Of a DNA stretch of 64,000 nucleotides, positions 1 through 11,931 are shown piece after piece. Positions within the stretch are counted from its first letter, which is position 1. The number at the start of each line of letters is the position of its first letter. The position numbers were made by a program, and so were the translations under genes. The notes beneath the pieces are model-generated. The model was given only the letters and a program-made list of their open reading frames with translations, was not told where the DNA came from and made no database searches. Source of the stretch: Sternotherus odoratus (Eukaryota; Chordata; Testudines; Kinosternidae); contig JAVMKO010000001.1 in the NCBI GenBank assembly GCA_032164245.1, positions 245,405,644-245,469,643 of the forward strand. Direction: 5' to 3'.

Positions 1-2517
1 AGCTGGCATTCATCTTTAGTGTTTACACAGTAAAATCTTACCCACTATTTTGATACACTCCTTCAACACAGAACAATGGTGGCTTATGAAAGAGGAGGGC
101 ATATTTCAGGGTTCACCACATCAAGTGCAACATAGAAGGTTTTCAGTCCTTCTTGTGTAACTTAAAACAGTAAAATTAAGAAAGAAACAAATCTTTGCAC
201 TGATCCCTCACACTAAAATATTAGCAAGTCTCAAAAGCTGAAGAGCTACTGTGAACTGACTACCATTGTAGTACTATACTTAGCTAAGGAAATATCAGAG
301 TGAACTGGGCTTCTTAGGTTATAATAAATTTAGTACTTCAAGTATGATTGAAAGCAAATCTTTGACCTATGCTAATTTCATGTTAAGCATTGTTGTTAGT
401 ACTAAATATTTTTAAAAGGCACTGTAGAATTGTCAGATTGGGGTGATTGCAGTGTTGATTTTGATTACAGTGATTTGAGACTTTTATTCTTTCTGGCTAT
501 TTAGTTGTGTCTATTTAATAGATGTGGTGAAAAAGATGATGGGCCAGAATAGGACTTTGAGATAAAATGCTTTCTTTCTTTTTCTCCTTGAAAAATACAT
601 GATTACTGCTTAAAGGCAAGGTTCACTTCCTTTTGTAATGGAACAAGACCACAAACAATAGCAACTCTGAGATATTACTCACAATTAATACATGTTCATT
701 ATAACTTTGCGATTGTTCCCTTTGGGTGGGTAGACAGGCAGGAAAGCAGGTAAGTGGCTGTTTTTAAAACTAATGACAAGGTGGCTTTGTTAATTAGCCA
801 GCAGGGGGTGGGCAATTTCCTGTCTCCCAATAAACCAGATACTGGGTATCATTTCTGTGACAACTACAGTCTCTGATGTATTGAATATTTGGAGAGTTAT
901 GGGTTTCTGAATTAGGAGGTTTCATATAGCAAGTTAATATACCGCTGCTGTTGCATTAGCAAATGATTTTTATCCCATTAAAAATCCTCTTTTGTTTTAT
1001 AACAAGGCAAAGAGATCTGAGTATTATTAAGGTCACTAAAATGAGAGCTTTACTTTGTATTGTATTTCAGCAGATACTGCACCTTTTATCACAGCAGAAC
1101 TAAAGGCACACTCTCGGGAAACATTAGTGTGAAGTATGACTGTTCCATTTCTGAATAAAAATCTAAAACATTTATAGAAGGAACAACAATTTCATACAGA
1201 TGCACCATTTCCATTTATGCACAGTATATGTGATCAGTCATTCCATTCTTTTGTGTCAAGTACTTTTTTCACTCTTTCAGAACAGGCTCCGTAGAGTGGG
1301 TAAAATGATTAAAGGTTGCCATGGTTTTTTCCCCCTCAAATCAAGGACACTACATTTAAAACTACCAATCAGGAGGTTGGAAAAAAGTCTCCTCCTTTGA
1401 TTTGTCAACACAGAGACATGTTTTGAATTGAAAAAGAATGTCATTTTCAAAGATTAGCATTAAGTCCACAGTGTAAACAGCTTGGATGGAAAAAAGGAAG
1501 CTGATTAGCAATTCGAGCATTATCTCTTTTGAAAAGAAACTGATGGTCAACGAGTCCTGGCATTCCTCACCTTTTGTTGACCATCTGTATCTATGAGCTT
1601 CCCAACAGAGATCCCAATGCACTTGGGGACAGAAGAGCAGAAGGGCATAGCCTCCACAACAAGAGAAAGAAACCAAAAGCCACGCTAAATACCATCAATT
1701 AAAATTCATTAGTCTTGCAGGAGCTGCCCATTAGAGTGTTCAGTGTGCACAGATGCCGCTATTACAAGCATGACACCCTTAATTAGGCACCAAAGGTAGG
1801 AGGACTTTGCAGCCTATTTAGCAAAGATATGGTCTTTCTGTTCTTGCATAAACTTTGCCATAACTTTAATTGCAGTAAATTTTTACCTATGTTGATCAAA
1901 AGAAATATTGCCTTTCTTTTTTGTAACTGCTAGGACTGTTACTTTCTAATTAGGTTTAAGACACATAACAAAATAGATGAGATTACTGCATGGAAAAAAT
2001 GCTGTGCTATTAGAAGTGCATTAGTTATGATAGATGTCTATACTCAGTCAAGAAAAATTAAAGCCCAATTTATTCTTTTACATTTTCATGTTGGCTGTCA
2101 CTGCAGACTGATGACTTGTCTTTTGAGAGCATCTGTAATGTTTCAAAATAAATAAAAGGACAGCTATCTGCAAGTGAGTTGCTGGTAAGGGCTTTTTAGC
2201 TACATTTAGACCTGTTTTCTAAAAGTCTCACAGGTGCAGTAAATCGTTGCTTTGGGGTTTTTTTCTCTCTCGCTTTGCACTGAGGAGGAGAGAAGATGGC
2301 ATTTGTTTAACAAACAGCAGTACTTTCAAATAAATATCTCATCTATCTTTCTTCATCTCTTTGTATTCCTTACATCATTTACCTTTTCTGAACCATTGCT
2401 TATTCCATGAATTGTGTCTATTCCATGACTATCCCCAGTTTGAGCACTATACTGAGCATTATGGTCTCTCCAATTTCATTTTACTTTCTTATTTTTGCAT
2501 TTATTGAAATTGTACAG
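1..2517. other. Unique AT-rich non-coding DNA, possible conserved patches
   Basis: No repeat or coding signal was recognised. Open frames here (up to about 100 codons) lack domains, codon bias or splice context. Two patches look denser in homeobox-like TAATTA cores and non-repetitive order: about 770-840 (TTAATTAGCC) and about 1690-1800 (two TTAATTA-type cores and CACCCTTAATTAGG). They could be conserved non-coding elements, but this is an impression only. Confidence 0.5.
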
Positions 2518-2533
2518 ATATATATATATATAT
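2518..2533. repeat. (TA)n microsatellite
   Basis: A short run of alternating T and A about 16 bp long. It is a simple repeat with no other signal around it. Confidence 0.85.
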
Positions 2534-5385
2534 TTAAATCTCAAAGCTAACATGTGTGAGGAACCATGAATTAGAAGGCAGATGGAATGATTACCAGCAT
2601 GTTCTACTCTGTTTGTCCGTGGAGAGCCAGATGGAAAAGATTAGCAAATTAGATGCATAAATTCATTTCCACTGTTCTAAATCTTACATGCCTATGAATG
2701 GGACACTAAAAAATACAGGAGACATGTTGAGTCCTGTTTCTAGAGTAGTTGTAAAAGTTGGCCAGAAATATTACTGTTAAACCAGGCAGACTGGCAAGGA
2801 CTAGCTCTGTTCATCCAAACTATGGAACCAACAGAGCACCAGGTTGGTCTGTAGGTTTGTGGGGGTGGATTTATGAAACAATCTCTGTAAGAAGCCATTC
2901 AAAATACTTCTGCTCTGCTATCATTAGTACCACCCATTTAATTTCAGTATATTCAGCTCAAGAGAAATACAATCATGTAGGGGCTTGTGTACATGGAAAT
3001 TAATCTGGAATAAATCTGGGTGTGAATTTAAAGCAAATTAACTGTTCTTTAATTCTATCTGTGGATGTTCTTATTTTGGAATACTAGTGCTTTACTCTGA
3101 GTTAGCTTAATCCTAAACTAATTCAGAATAAGGGACTTCTAGAATAAGAGCTTCAATACATGGAATTAATCAGGAATAGTTAGCTAATAGAATAAAACCC
3201 TCTGTAGACAATTGTGATAGGGTTTAGATCCCATCACCTATTAAGCAAGGGATTAAGAGCCAAATATTTACACTGGTGATTGATTGATTGCTTCTTGGCA
3301 AGAAGGGGTAGAGCTGGGAAGGATCAATAGGTACCTGGCCCTCTTAAGGAAACTGAGGGACGTTAGAAGGGGGAAGGTTATAGAGAAGGCAGGACTTGGG
3401 GGGAGGGATCTAAATGGGGGGGTTGTTAAGTACAATCTGTGGGGAAAGTAGCACAAGGTGGTTTGAAGGTAGGAAATGGCTCAGGGAAATAGTGTCTGAA
3501 GAAGATTTAGCTCCTTAATATGAGGTTCCTGGGCCTTGGATAATCTAGACAAAGATGGCACCTTTGACACCTGTAACTGTCATATGAAAGTGAAAATTAC
3601 TGAGCTTGATTCAAACTTGCTGGCGGAAGGGGCTGTGCCCTTATATTAACAGTGCTTACAACATCTCAGGGGGCCTCTTCTGGGGGGAGAGCAGCTTTTC
3701 TTTGCAATTGGGGCTTAGTAGAAACCTTGGTAGCAGAAGGTATTTGGGGATGTGTTTAATCATAATGGCCCATGGGAGAGGTGCTCTATCTACTTTTTGT
3801 GCTATCCAACCAGGCATTTTGTAGTTGTCTTGCACCAGTGCAATATTGTACTGGATGGCTTTTCTATCACTACTAATTGTACAGTCTAGGCTCTGTTTTC
3901 AGAAACCAACATAATGTGGGTTGAAGCAAGCTGCTCATTGTTGAGAAAAAATATAACAACTCTCATGGTGCAGATTCATATGTGCAAAGGGACCAGCAAT
4001 TTACCCGGGGTAGGAAATTCTCTGTGAATTACAAGCCAAGTAACTTCAGACAAAATGGCTGCAAGATAGAATGGGATTTGTTGTTCCCACTAAATAGAGA
4101 GAGGGCCTAGATTGATAGCCCTAGGTCACTGGGAAGTCCTGGGGATCTTGAGCCATATGTGAAGGGCAGGAGTATTTATGTGCCACTTTACTCCTCAGTA
4201 CTCCACTGGAGCAGCATTCCTTCCTCAGGAGCTGTGCTCCAAGGCCTTCCTACCAACTTTTGCTCCAACATTCCTAAGAAGGAATTCTAAGGGGAATCAG
4301 CATAATCCAGTGTTGCTGGGGGTGTAATTTAATCATACATTTAATTTTGTGGCAACAACTACACATGCTGCACCAAGATATTTACTATTTAATCAATTAA
4401 TTCAACATTTAGAGTTTGGACTATCACAATGTGCAAACCTCTTTGGGTTGAATGTGATTGGTATGGTAGACAAAATCTGGCTGTGCAATCTTTTATGCTG
4501 ATACCTTTATTTATGCAGTTAGCTGTACTGGAAATAATAATAATAAAAAAAAGAAGCCTAGCCAAGACTCCTATAAAAGTTAAGAAACAGTTATGTGCAA
4601 AATTACACTTTGATTGAAGTGCAAAAGTTCAAAGCAAAAAACCAGCTAAATATATAGTAGAGAAAATAGCCTACATTCCTTAGTAATGAAAAATGTCAAT
4701 TTATCACATACTATATTCTTCTAGTTTGACATCCTTTTTTTTATAAAAGTAAAAAGAAAATTATAGGTATATTTCATAGAGGCATAAGAACTACTGGAAA
4801 TTCATTGTAAGCAGTAGCTATGTATATAAAATGAAAAGAAAGAGGTACTGGGTTTAAATAAATGGAGACACCAATATCAGAAATCAATTAAACTAATTGT
4901 GATTGACCACAGGTAGCTTGTTATAATCATAAATATTACAACATAAGCCAAATAAAATAAAGAAATAGTAGTGAGAAACATACACAATACAATTGTCACT
5001 CCAGCCACAGGTCTAATCATTTTCCTCACATAGTTCAAAAATATAATACTATATTGTCTTTATAATCAAGTATGTTAGTTGTGTACTGAATGCAAATAAT
5101 ATAAATTATAAATAAACTGCAAAATTATGGGTTTTTCTATTCTGCCATTGAAATTCTGTCAAACACAAATGTCTGCTACCGCAATTAACATGAATACACA
5201 TAGCGATTAAAAAGAAACTTTTAAAAGGAGGTATTATTGGAGCCATAACATAATTACAAATCTTCTTTAACTTCAAGTCATACAGATACTTTTTCTATTG
5301 TAAACTATTTTATATTGTATTTTGGTAAATTTTTCTTTGACAGTATGCTTAAGGATATCTTTGTCTACAATATACCTCCTTTTCA
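2534..5385. other. Unique AT-rich non-coding DNA
   Basis: No recognised gene or mobile element. The stretch 4480-5270 is particularly A/T-rich with many short A runs. Short open frames at 2758-3003 and 3606-3824 show no family features. Confidence 0.5.
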
Positions 5386-6000
5386 TAGAATCATAGAATA
5401 TCAGGGTTGGGAAGGACCTCAGGAGGTCATCTAGTTCAGGGATCGGCATCTTGGCATGCGGGAAAGCAGGGTAAGCACCCTTAGCCTCGCTGCTTTGTTT
5501 ACCTGCTGCTTTGTTTACCTGCTGTTTCGCCAACTGCGGCTCCCACTGGCCGCGGTTCGCTGTCCCGGTCCAATGGGGGCTGTGGGAAGTGGCGGTCAGT
5601 ACCGGTTGGAAGGGACCTCAGGAGGTCATCTAGTTCAGCCCCCTACTCAAAGCAGGACCAGTACCCAACTAAATCATCCCAGGCAGGGCTTTGTCAAGTC
5701 TGACCTTAAAAACCTCTAAGGATGTAGCATTACAGTGCTTCAGCACCCTCCTAGTGAAAAAGGTTTTCCTAATATCCAACCTAGACCTCCCTCACTGCAA
5801 TTTGAGACCATTACTCCTTGTTCTGTGATCTGCTACCACTGAGAATAGTTTAGATCCATCCTCTTTGGAACCCGCTTTCGGGTAGTTCAAAGCAGCTATC
5901 AAATCCCCCCTCATTCTTCTCTTCTGCAGACTAATCAATCCCAGTTCCCTCAGCCTCTCCTCATAACTCATGTGCTCCAACCCACTAATATTTTTTAAAG
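5386..6000 (-). mobile_element. CR1 LINE 3' end, antisense, split by a MITE
   Basis: The + strand reads CATAGAATCATAGAATATC followed by the GGTTGGAAGGGACCTCAGGAGG signature, which is the reverse complement of a CR1 LINE 3' terminus. The sequence continues through the CR1 3' untranslated region and the end of the ORF2 coding relic to about 6000 (on the - strand: residues like MSYEERLRELGLISLQKRRMRG). It is 5'-truncated, as CR1 copies usually are. It is interrupted at 5437-5603 by a hairpin MITE, and 35 bp of CR1 sequence is present on both sides of that insert (5405-5439 and 5604-5638). Confidence 0.9.
5437..5603 (+). mobile_element. hAT hairpin MITE, left arm (copy A)
   Basis: It begins with the family terminus CAGGGATCGGCA and continues through the same arm seen at 18399, 33059 and 34604 (core GGCTCCCACTGGCCGCGG, then CAATGGGGGCTGTGGGAAG). 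The right end with CCCTG is missing. A 16-bp stretch (GCTGCTTTGTTTACCT) is duplicated in tandem around 5489-5520. The eight bases before the left end are ATCTAGTT, which fit the target pattern of the other copies. Confidence 0.75.
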
Positions 6001-6379
6001 TAGTGTGTATTTTTATGAGCCAGGCTCCAAGATGCAGTGATTTCAATTCAAACATCAACATTTACCAATTTATTGCACAGTGGTATCTGTGATATCACAG
6101 TGTTGCTTCCTATGTGAAATAGGATATAATCATGTTCAAGTGGGAAAATGTGGTGTACATTAACTTTTTAACCATGACCACTATGATACACGAATAAATA
6201 TATTTTCTTAAAATAGTTTTACTTCTAAAAAAATAGTATAGGAAAAATGAACCCAACTAGTTAAGCTTCTTGGGCCTAAGCCAACATCGAATAAAGTAAT
6301 TAGAGTCTTGTTAGCTTCACTGTGTTGACTGAGCTTTATTCAGGGGAAATGTTAGGAACCCTTTAAATACATAGACATT
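6001..6379. other. Unique non-coding DNA
   Basis: I see no gene or recognisable repeat between the CR1 and the L2-like relic. Confidence 0.5.
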
Positions 6380-7400
6380 TCACAGAAAGGGTCTTCAGAC
6401 TGTCTGAAGGAATTAATGGAGATGCTGCCCTGCATGTACTGACTTCCCTAGGTTCATTGTTGCTGATGCCAGCCTGCTTGTCAACAACATCATATCACCC
6501 AGACTCCGCTTGTGTGGAAAACAAACCATTTCTGGTCCCACATATCCAGGCAGACGCAAGCTGGATCTGGTCTCTAGACTAGATCACTGGTGATATCAGA
6601 TGCCTCACTGACCTGGTCAGATCATCATGCAACCCATCCAGAGATCATAGTTTTCCTAACAAACTGGGGTTGCCTGTGAATCCTTTATGCTTTCATCTTG
6701 CTGTACAGGAGCAAACCTTCTTGTAACCAGGCCAGAGTGTTGTCATGCTGGTGGAGCATAATCACCTACTGTCCACTGCCACACTTCCACTGCACCCTTC
6801 TCAAAAATATTACATAGTTCATCAACAAAATACATCACTTCACTCTTCTGTGTACACTGTGCACTTCTATAAGTACACTACATAAATGAGGAATCAGCAC
6901 AAGGAATCTCTGCAAGGCTATACGATCACCATAAGGGAAGCAAAGACTCTTTTTCCTCCATCATCACATCTGAAAAAATGTGATCAGTGGAACTATTCCA
7001 TAGAGTGATCTGGCTAATCACTCTGGACTATATAATCTGAACTCAGACCCACTTAATGGAAATTCTGCAGAGTTTTTACCCAACTTTGTTGAAAAGTTTA
7101 GCTGAATGTGAGAGAAACTTGCTGAGGCTACTTTTGCCATTCTATAACCCCTGCCAGCATGTGGGTCTACCAGGAAGTTAAAAAAGCCATTATAACTATT
7201 AGATCCATACCCGTCTAAACAGAAGAGAGGCAGCACAGAACAACTGTGCCATCTACTAATGGAAATAAGTAAATAAAATGATCAGTGCATCTTTTGGAAG
7301 TGAATCTGCTTACCATCCCTGAAAAAGATCTCCCCCATCCACACCTCAGAAAGCCACGGTTTGACAGAGATGACCTGGAAACTATACTATCTTCCATCTC
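6380..7400 (+). pseudogene. Possible L2-like LINE ORF2 relic (endonuclease end)
   Basis: Fragments of translation resemble the endonuclease C-terminus of L2-type LINEs: around 6555-6650 a KLDLVSRLDHW-like stretch is followed, in another frame, by LTWSDHHAT, recalling the family motif of a Leu-Asp-Leu box followed by Ser-Asp-His. Further on (about 6930-7180) a stretch resembles the linker before the reverse transcriptase (a poorly preserved FCRVFTQL-like piece). Frames shift several times and stops are common, so nothing is coding now. The assignment rests on short motifs; another non-LTR element is possible. Confidence 0.4.
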
Positions 7401-7414
7401 CAACTTCCATGAGA

Positions 7415-7490
7415 GGTCTATAAAATCTTGACTGGCATGGAGAAAGCGAATCAGGAAATGTTATTTGCTCCTTCATATAACAGACAAACT
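7415..7490 (+). mobile_element. CR1 fragment (sense)
   Basis: The stretch TATAAAATCTTGACTGG followed by GGAGAAAG and TTATTTGCTCCTTC matches the part of CR1 just after the end of ORF2, also seen intact at about 14862-14920. It is only about 75 bp, with no clear 3' terminus. Confidence 0.6.
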
Positions 7491-8100
7491 TTCCCCCAAT
7501 TTCACTCTAGGCTGGTTTTGGGGGCAGACGGTAAGGCCATGGTTCTGCCCCTGATTCATCCTTTTCCATCCCATGGGTGATATGCAGCACGGGGGTGCAC
7601 AGAAAGAACAGTCTCTTCATTTCCCAAGACCAAGGATTGTAACTGAACAGGGCACCTGGAGGTAAGAGGGAGCATGGAAAAGAGGCTTATTGCACTGTTG
7701 ACTCCGCACACCCACACAAGGCCTGGAAATAATCTCTGCCCTAATAAGAAAGTAATCCATACGATCCTTAAAGGGATATATCTAGGGGAGAGGTGGCTAA
7801 TGAATTTTCTCTCTCCCCTCAGTATAGCCCTTTAAGGAATTTATGGACTAAATCCTCATTAGTGGAGATGGAAAACTCATTGGCCATTTTGTAATTGCTT
7901 CTACTGAGACCTTTGTCAAAGAGGTGCCCTATGCTATGTTGTAAAAGGGAAAGGCATGAACTCATTTGGATCTCCAGCAGTAGGGAATTCCATAACCAGA
8001 AGCCCTTCGTCAAGCACAATGAATGGGATGCTATTGGGGGAACTAAATGCCTCTAGTAACAGACAAGTGTTTGGTGATATTTTATCACACATTCTAAGAC
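7491..8100. other. Unique non-coding DNA
   Basis: No gene or clear repeat. Short open frames on the - strand at 7819-8164 have no recognisable domain. Confidence 0.45.
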
Positions 8101-8101
8101 T

Positions 8102-8240
8102 ATGATTTTCAAAAACACTCAACGGTGGCCTAACTCTGCTCCAATTTGAAAAGCCATCCCACACGCCTATGTTAAAATTGCCACTGGTTTCAATGGAAGG
8201 AGTGTTAAGTTAGTGCTAAGCGTTTGAAAATGCCACCCTA
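8102..8240. mobile_element. Small palindromic MITE (ATTTTCAAA type)
   Basis: Left end GATTTTCAAAAACACTCAA is mirrored by GTGCTAAGCGTTTGAAAAT at the right end, as expected of a short inverted-repeat element of the ATTTTCAAA...TTTGAAAAT type. It is non-coding. A similar element begins at 8275 and another lies at 44028. Confidence 0.6.
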
Positions 8241-8274
8241 CAGCTTTAGTTTTCCTTTCTAGACCTGTGGGGAA

Positions 8275-8370
8275 ATAATTTTCAAAGGCAAAGAGGTCAC
8301 ATAAGCACACAGTTGTCATTGAAAGTCAATGAGAGCTGGGTACCTAACCGCTCTGGGTGTCTGAACATAT
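8275..8370. mobile_element. Second small palindromic MITE, degenerate
   Basis: It starts AATTTTCAAAGGCAAAGAGG and has the centre CATTGAAAGTCAATGAGAG, which is itself palindromic (TTGAAAGTCAA). The right end is decayed. It is the same general class as the neighbouring 8102-8240 element. Confidence 0.45.
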
Positions 8371-11204
8371 CTCCATGAGGAACATGTTTTAATTACCGTA
8401 AGGAAGCTGTTCACCCTGTGTTATGCTTATTGCTTATACTTGCTTCTTATAGGACAAAATTGTATATAATGGTTATTTGGTAGATGGGTAGAATATAGGC
8501 ACTTCAGAATGTAATTCCATACATACCACATGCATTTTTATTCCACATCTTGATGTCAAAGGACATCCTCACTCAAACATGCTGCAAAAGTCTAGCCCAT
8601 AAGAAAAACAGGCAAACAAACCAATGAAGCATAAAACAATCACAAGAGTTTAAGGTCTTATTTCTTTTAGCACAACTTGCAAATTTGGATTTGGATTTCT
8701 ACATAACCATCATCCTCTGGGGCTATGTTTTATTATTGCACTGTCATTGTTAGAAGAATTTTGTTTATTGAGTTCTTTAATACATTCAAGATGCCCTTGT
8801 CTAATGCAAAATATTATGTTCCTTAATAGGTTTTTGTTATGGCTGCTGTTAGAGGAAAAAAACCTTGATGGAATTAGTAAACAAACTGGATAGATAATGT
8901 ACCATGTAGGTGACTTAGCACATACAACATGTGATTTAAATTTTAAATTTATGGCCTGCTATAATATGGAAACATATTAAAAATAATTTCTTCCTTTGAT
9001 CATTTATTTATCCATTGCCCACTCAAATGGAAGAGAAATCAGTAGGTAAATACTGTGCTTTATGATCTAGAGCTGCGTAAACAATCAGTCCCCTCATTTC
9101 CAAAAGCAGATTTTCTGGATTCCTTTTCCTTGTATTCTTATTTCAGCAATTCTTTGTAAAGTTCACTGAGGTTCATTAGCTTATCTGAAGAAAATGTGAC
9201 TGGTACTTCTGAGACAGCTTCTCTCTGTGACTTTTCTAATTAAATCCCTTCCATCAGACGAAGAGCTGCCCTTTTTACTTGACAAACATTTGTTCTAATT
9301 TGGCCTTGGTTGGTTTCTCAGTACTTTTTACTTCACTCTCCCCCCACCCTATGCACTAGCATCTGTTAGTCACAGGATCACACTGGCTGACATTTACTCT
9401 GAATGTGATTGCTTATTAAAATATTTCAGTGTTAGACAAGCTTATCTGTTGAAAAATACAATAAAGAAGTTCCAGTATATTGGGTGAGTAAATTTCTAGT
9501 GCTTCAGTGCACAACTCTTAATGTATGTATTTAAAGACATAAAATTATATTAACCTTCCTTAGAAGGTGGTTTTTGAAAGAGAATAATCAAACGTTAGCT
9601 GGGAAGTCTGAATCCATAACAAGGAAGTACATTGTATATATGAGAGGCTGTAGTCTTATATGGAGGGCATGTCTCCCATTCTAAAAAATGTCAGTTTCAA
9701 GATCTCTATTTTGGAGTGAATTATCATATTGGACTGGGGACAGGAAGGGAGAAAGTTCAAGAAAAGTTGAATCAAAACTCTTTTTCACAAACTTCTGATA
9801 AAAGCTTTCATAGGTTGGGCAGATTGCTGAATAATTCTTCAGGGACACACTTTTCTCCTTACATAAAATAATGCTATATAAGGTTAAGTGCTCACTAAGG
9901 TACCAGCAGTCTGGGCTTTCAATTTTCACATTGGACTATGGGAAGATATGCTCAGTCAGTGACAGGAATTGCTGTATACAGTTTATTCTGCTATTCTTTA
10001 ACACTCTCCAGTGTCATTAGCTTGCCAGCCATGTAGTCTGTAAGTAATAGGTTGCAATAGCAGCTGAAATTGACAAGTGCTTAGCCTAGAGCATGGATTG
10101 AATGTAATTCATAGGGTTCCTGAGTTAATTTCCAATACCTATTTCATCAAGGCAGACTGATAGATAGCTGCCAGCATCTTCTGGCTTTATCTGTAAATCC
10201 CTATGTCTTTTACAACCATCATTCTGTGTGGGTTTTTTTTGTTTGTGGGTTTTTTTTTTTACATTCCTTGCCTTGCTTTTGCTCCTCCCCATTTCCATAA
10301 CTCCAAATAGAGCTTCCTCTATAGGCACATCACTCATTTAGATTAGAGGCCCTTGCAGCTAAATGCAAGACCTTCAGATGTTATTGAAGTGCATTTTTCC
10401 ATGTGGCCCTGTTTAAAGTGATGTTTCTTTAGGGACTGCAGGGTGAAATATGAAGTTATCTGTGAGAGTAAATCTGAGATGTTGGACAGATGGTGAAGTG
10501 TCAGTGCATCCACAGAAATGCATTTCATTTTTATATAGGGAATGCATTCAATCAATTTTGGCTCGAGAAAACAGTTGCTGTTATTGCATCACTAGCGATT
10601 TTGGGGATTTTTTGCAGGTCAATAGCTAAGTCAATAAAATCATAATAGATTTTTAATAAATTCACCAATAAGCTGAATACATAGAAAAGAGGCACAACAC
10701 AGGACAAGGAAGTAGGCAAGAAAAAGTCATAACATTTTTTGACGAGAAAGAAAGGTTGCCATGGTGACATCATACAAATTTCAGCTTTGGTAAAACACAA
10801 ATGCTATTTGCTATGGATTGTGAAGCTTTGTTTCTCACCTAAGATCTATTGCAGAAATAAGAATTTGCATAAAGTTTGTTAGTTAAACTGTGCAAAATAA
10901 CAGCCATCCACTCTCAATATAGTCACACAAAGCTTTGGAGCATGCTATAAACTGTAGCAGTATTTTATATACTAATTAATTCATCTAACTTCCTGTATTG
11001 AAGAGACATGTTTTTTTGCTAAATATCTGTGATGAATTAGAATTGGCTGCAAATTTCAGGTGAGGCTGCCATGTAAAATCTTTACTTAGTCCAACCAGTT
11101 TCACTTCTGATGTGTGGCCAGATGAAGTTTTATGCTGTTTAATAAGAAGAATTTATAGTCTTTGTTGCAAAATGTAGCTTTCCTTTTCTATAATACTGAT
11201 CATC
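8371..11204. other. Unique non-coding DNA
   Basis: No recognised gene. There is a T/G homopolymer tract at about 10229-10260. The stretch 9160-9420 is non-repetitive, with AATTAAAT and CATTAGC cores, and could contain a conserved non-coding element. Open frames of 60-80 codons (9681-9929, 10125-10800) lack any family signature. Confidence 0.45.
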
Positions 11205-11288
11205 AGAAGCAGGAAGCCTGCTAAACAACCAATGGGGCCCCTGGACGATCAAGATATAAAAGGACCACTTAAAGACGATTAAGTCATT

Positions 11289-11837
11289 GTGGCAAAACTA
11301 AATGAATTCTTTGCTTCAGTCTTCATAACTGAGGACATTACGGAGATTCCCAAACCTGAGCCATTTTTTGAAGGTGACAAATCTGAGGAATTGTCACAGA
11401 TTAAAGTGTCACCAGTACAGGTTTTGGAATTAATGGATAAACTTAACTGTAACAAGTCACTAGGACCAGATGCCATTCACCCAAGAGTTCTGAAAGAACT
11501 CAAATGTGAAATTGGGGAACTATTAACTATGCTTTATAACCTGTCCTTTAAATCAGCTTCTGTACACAATGACTGGAGGATAGCTAATGTAATGCCAATA
11601 TTTAAAAAGGGCTGTAGAGGTGATCCTGACAATTACAAACTGGTAAGTCTAACATCAGTACTGGGCAAATTAGTTGAAACAATAGTAAAGAATAAAATTG
11701 TCAGGCAAATAGAAGAACATAAATTGTTGGACAAAAGTCAACATGGTTTCTGTAAAGGGAAATTATGTCTTACTAATCTATTAGAGTTCTTTGAAGAGGT
11801 CATCAAACATGTGGACAAAGGGGATCCAGTGGACATA
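11289..11837 (+). pseudogene. CR1 ORF2 reverse transcriptase, N-terminal part
   Basis: An open stretch of about 180 codons matches the start of the CR1 reverse transcriptase domain: LNEFFASVF near the beginning, KSLGPDAIHPRVLKEL at about residues 55-70, DWRIANVMPIFKKG, then a degraded NYRPVSLTS box (NYKLVSLTSVLGKLVE) and QHGF-like HGFCKGKLCLTNLLEF. In live elements this protein reverse-transcribes CR1 RNA at the nicked target. The frame is broken at 11838 by the 94-bp insertion and resumes after it. Upstream endonuclease sequence is absent because of 5' truncation. Confidence 0.85.
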
Positions 11838-11931
11838 CCATGCTTGCATCCGACGAAGTGGGTATTAGCCCACGAAAGCTTATGCTTCAATACTTTAGTT
11901 AGTCTTTAAGGTTCCACAGGACTCTTTGTTA
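11838..11931 (+). mobile_element. 94-bp retroposed tail, Penelope-like by memory, with hammerhead-like hairpin
   Basis: The insert lies between two identical 12-bp copies of CCAGTGGACATA (11826-11837 and 11932-11943), a target duplication within the CR1 coding sequence. Its body contains CCGACGA (11850-11856), a GTGGG/CCCAC stem (11858-11862 with 11869-11873) and GAAA (11874-11877), followed by a conserved GTTAGTC...GGTTCCACAGGACTC tail. This tail is widespread in reptiles and I associate it with Penelope-like retroelements, but the family name is from memory. It carries no coding capacity. Confidence 0.65.

Noticed and set aside
4429..4617. Short open frame with basic residues as a small protein
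   Set aside because: AT-rich sequence with a polyA stretch gives the Lys/Ile content; no other support.
11850..11877. An active hammerhead ribozyme
   Set aside because: The core has C at the invariant U position and an extra A before stem II; only a decayed likeness is claimed.
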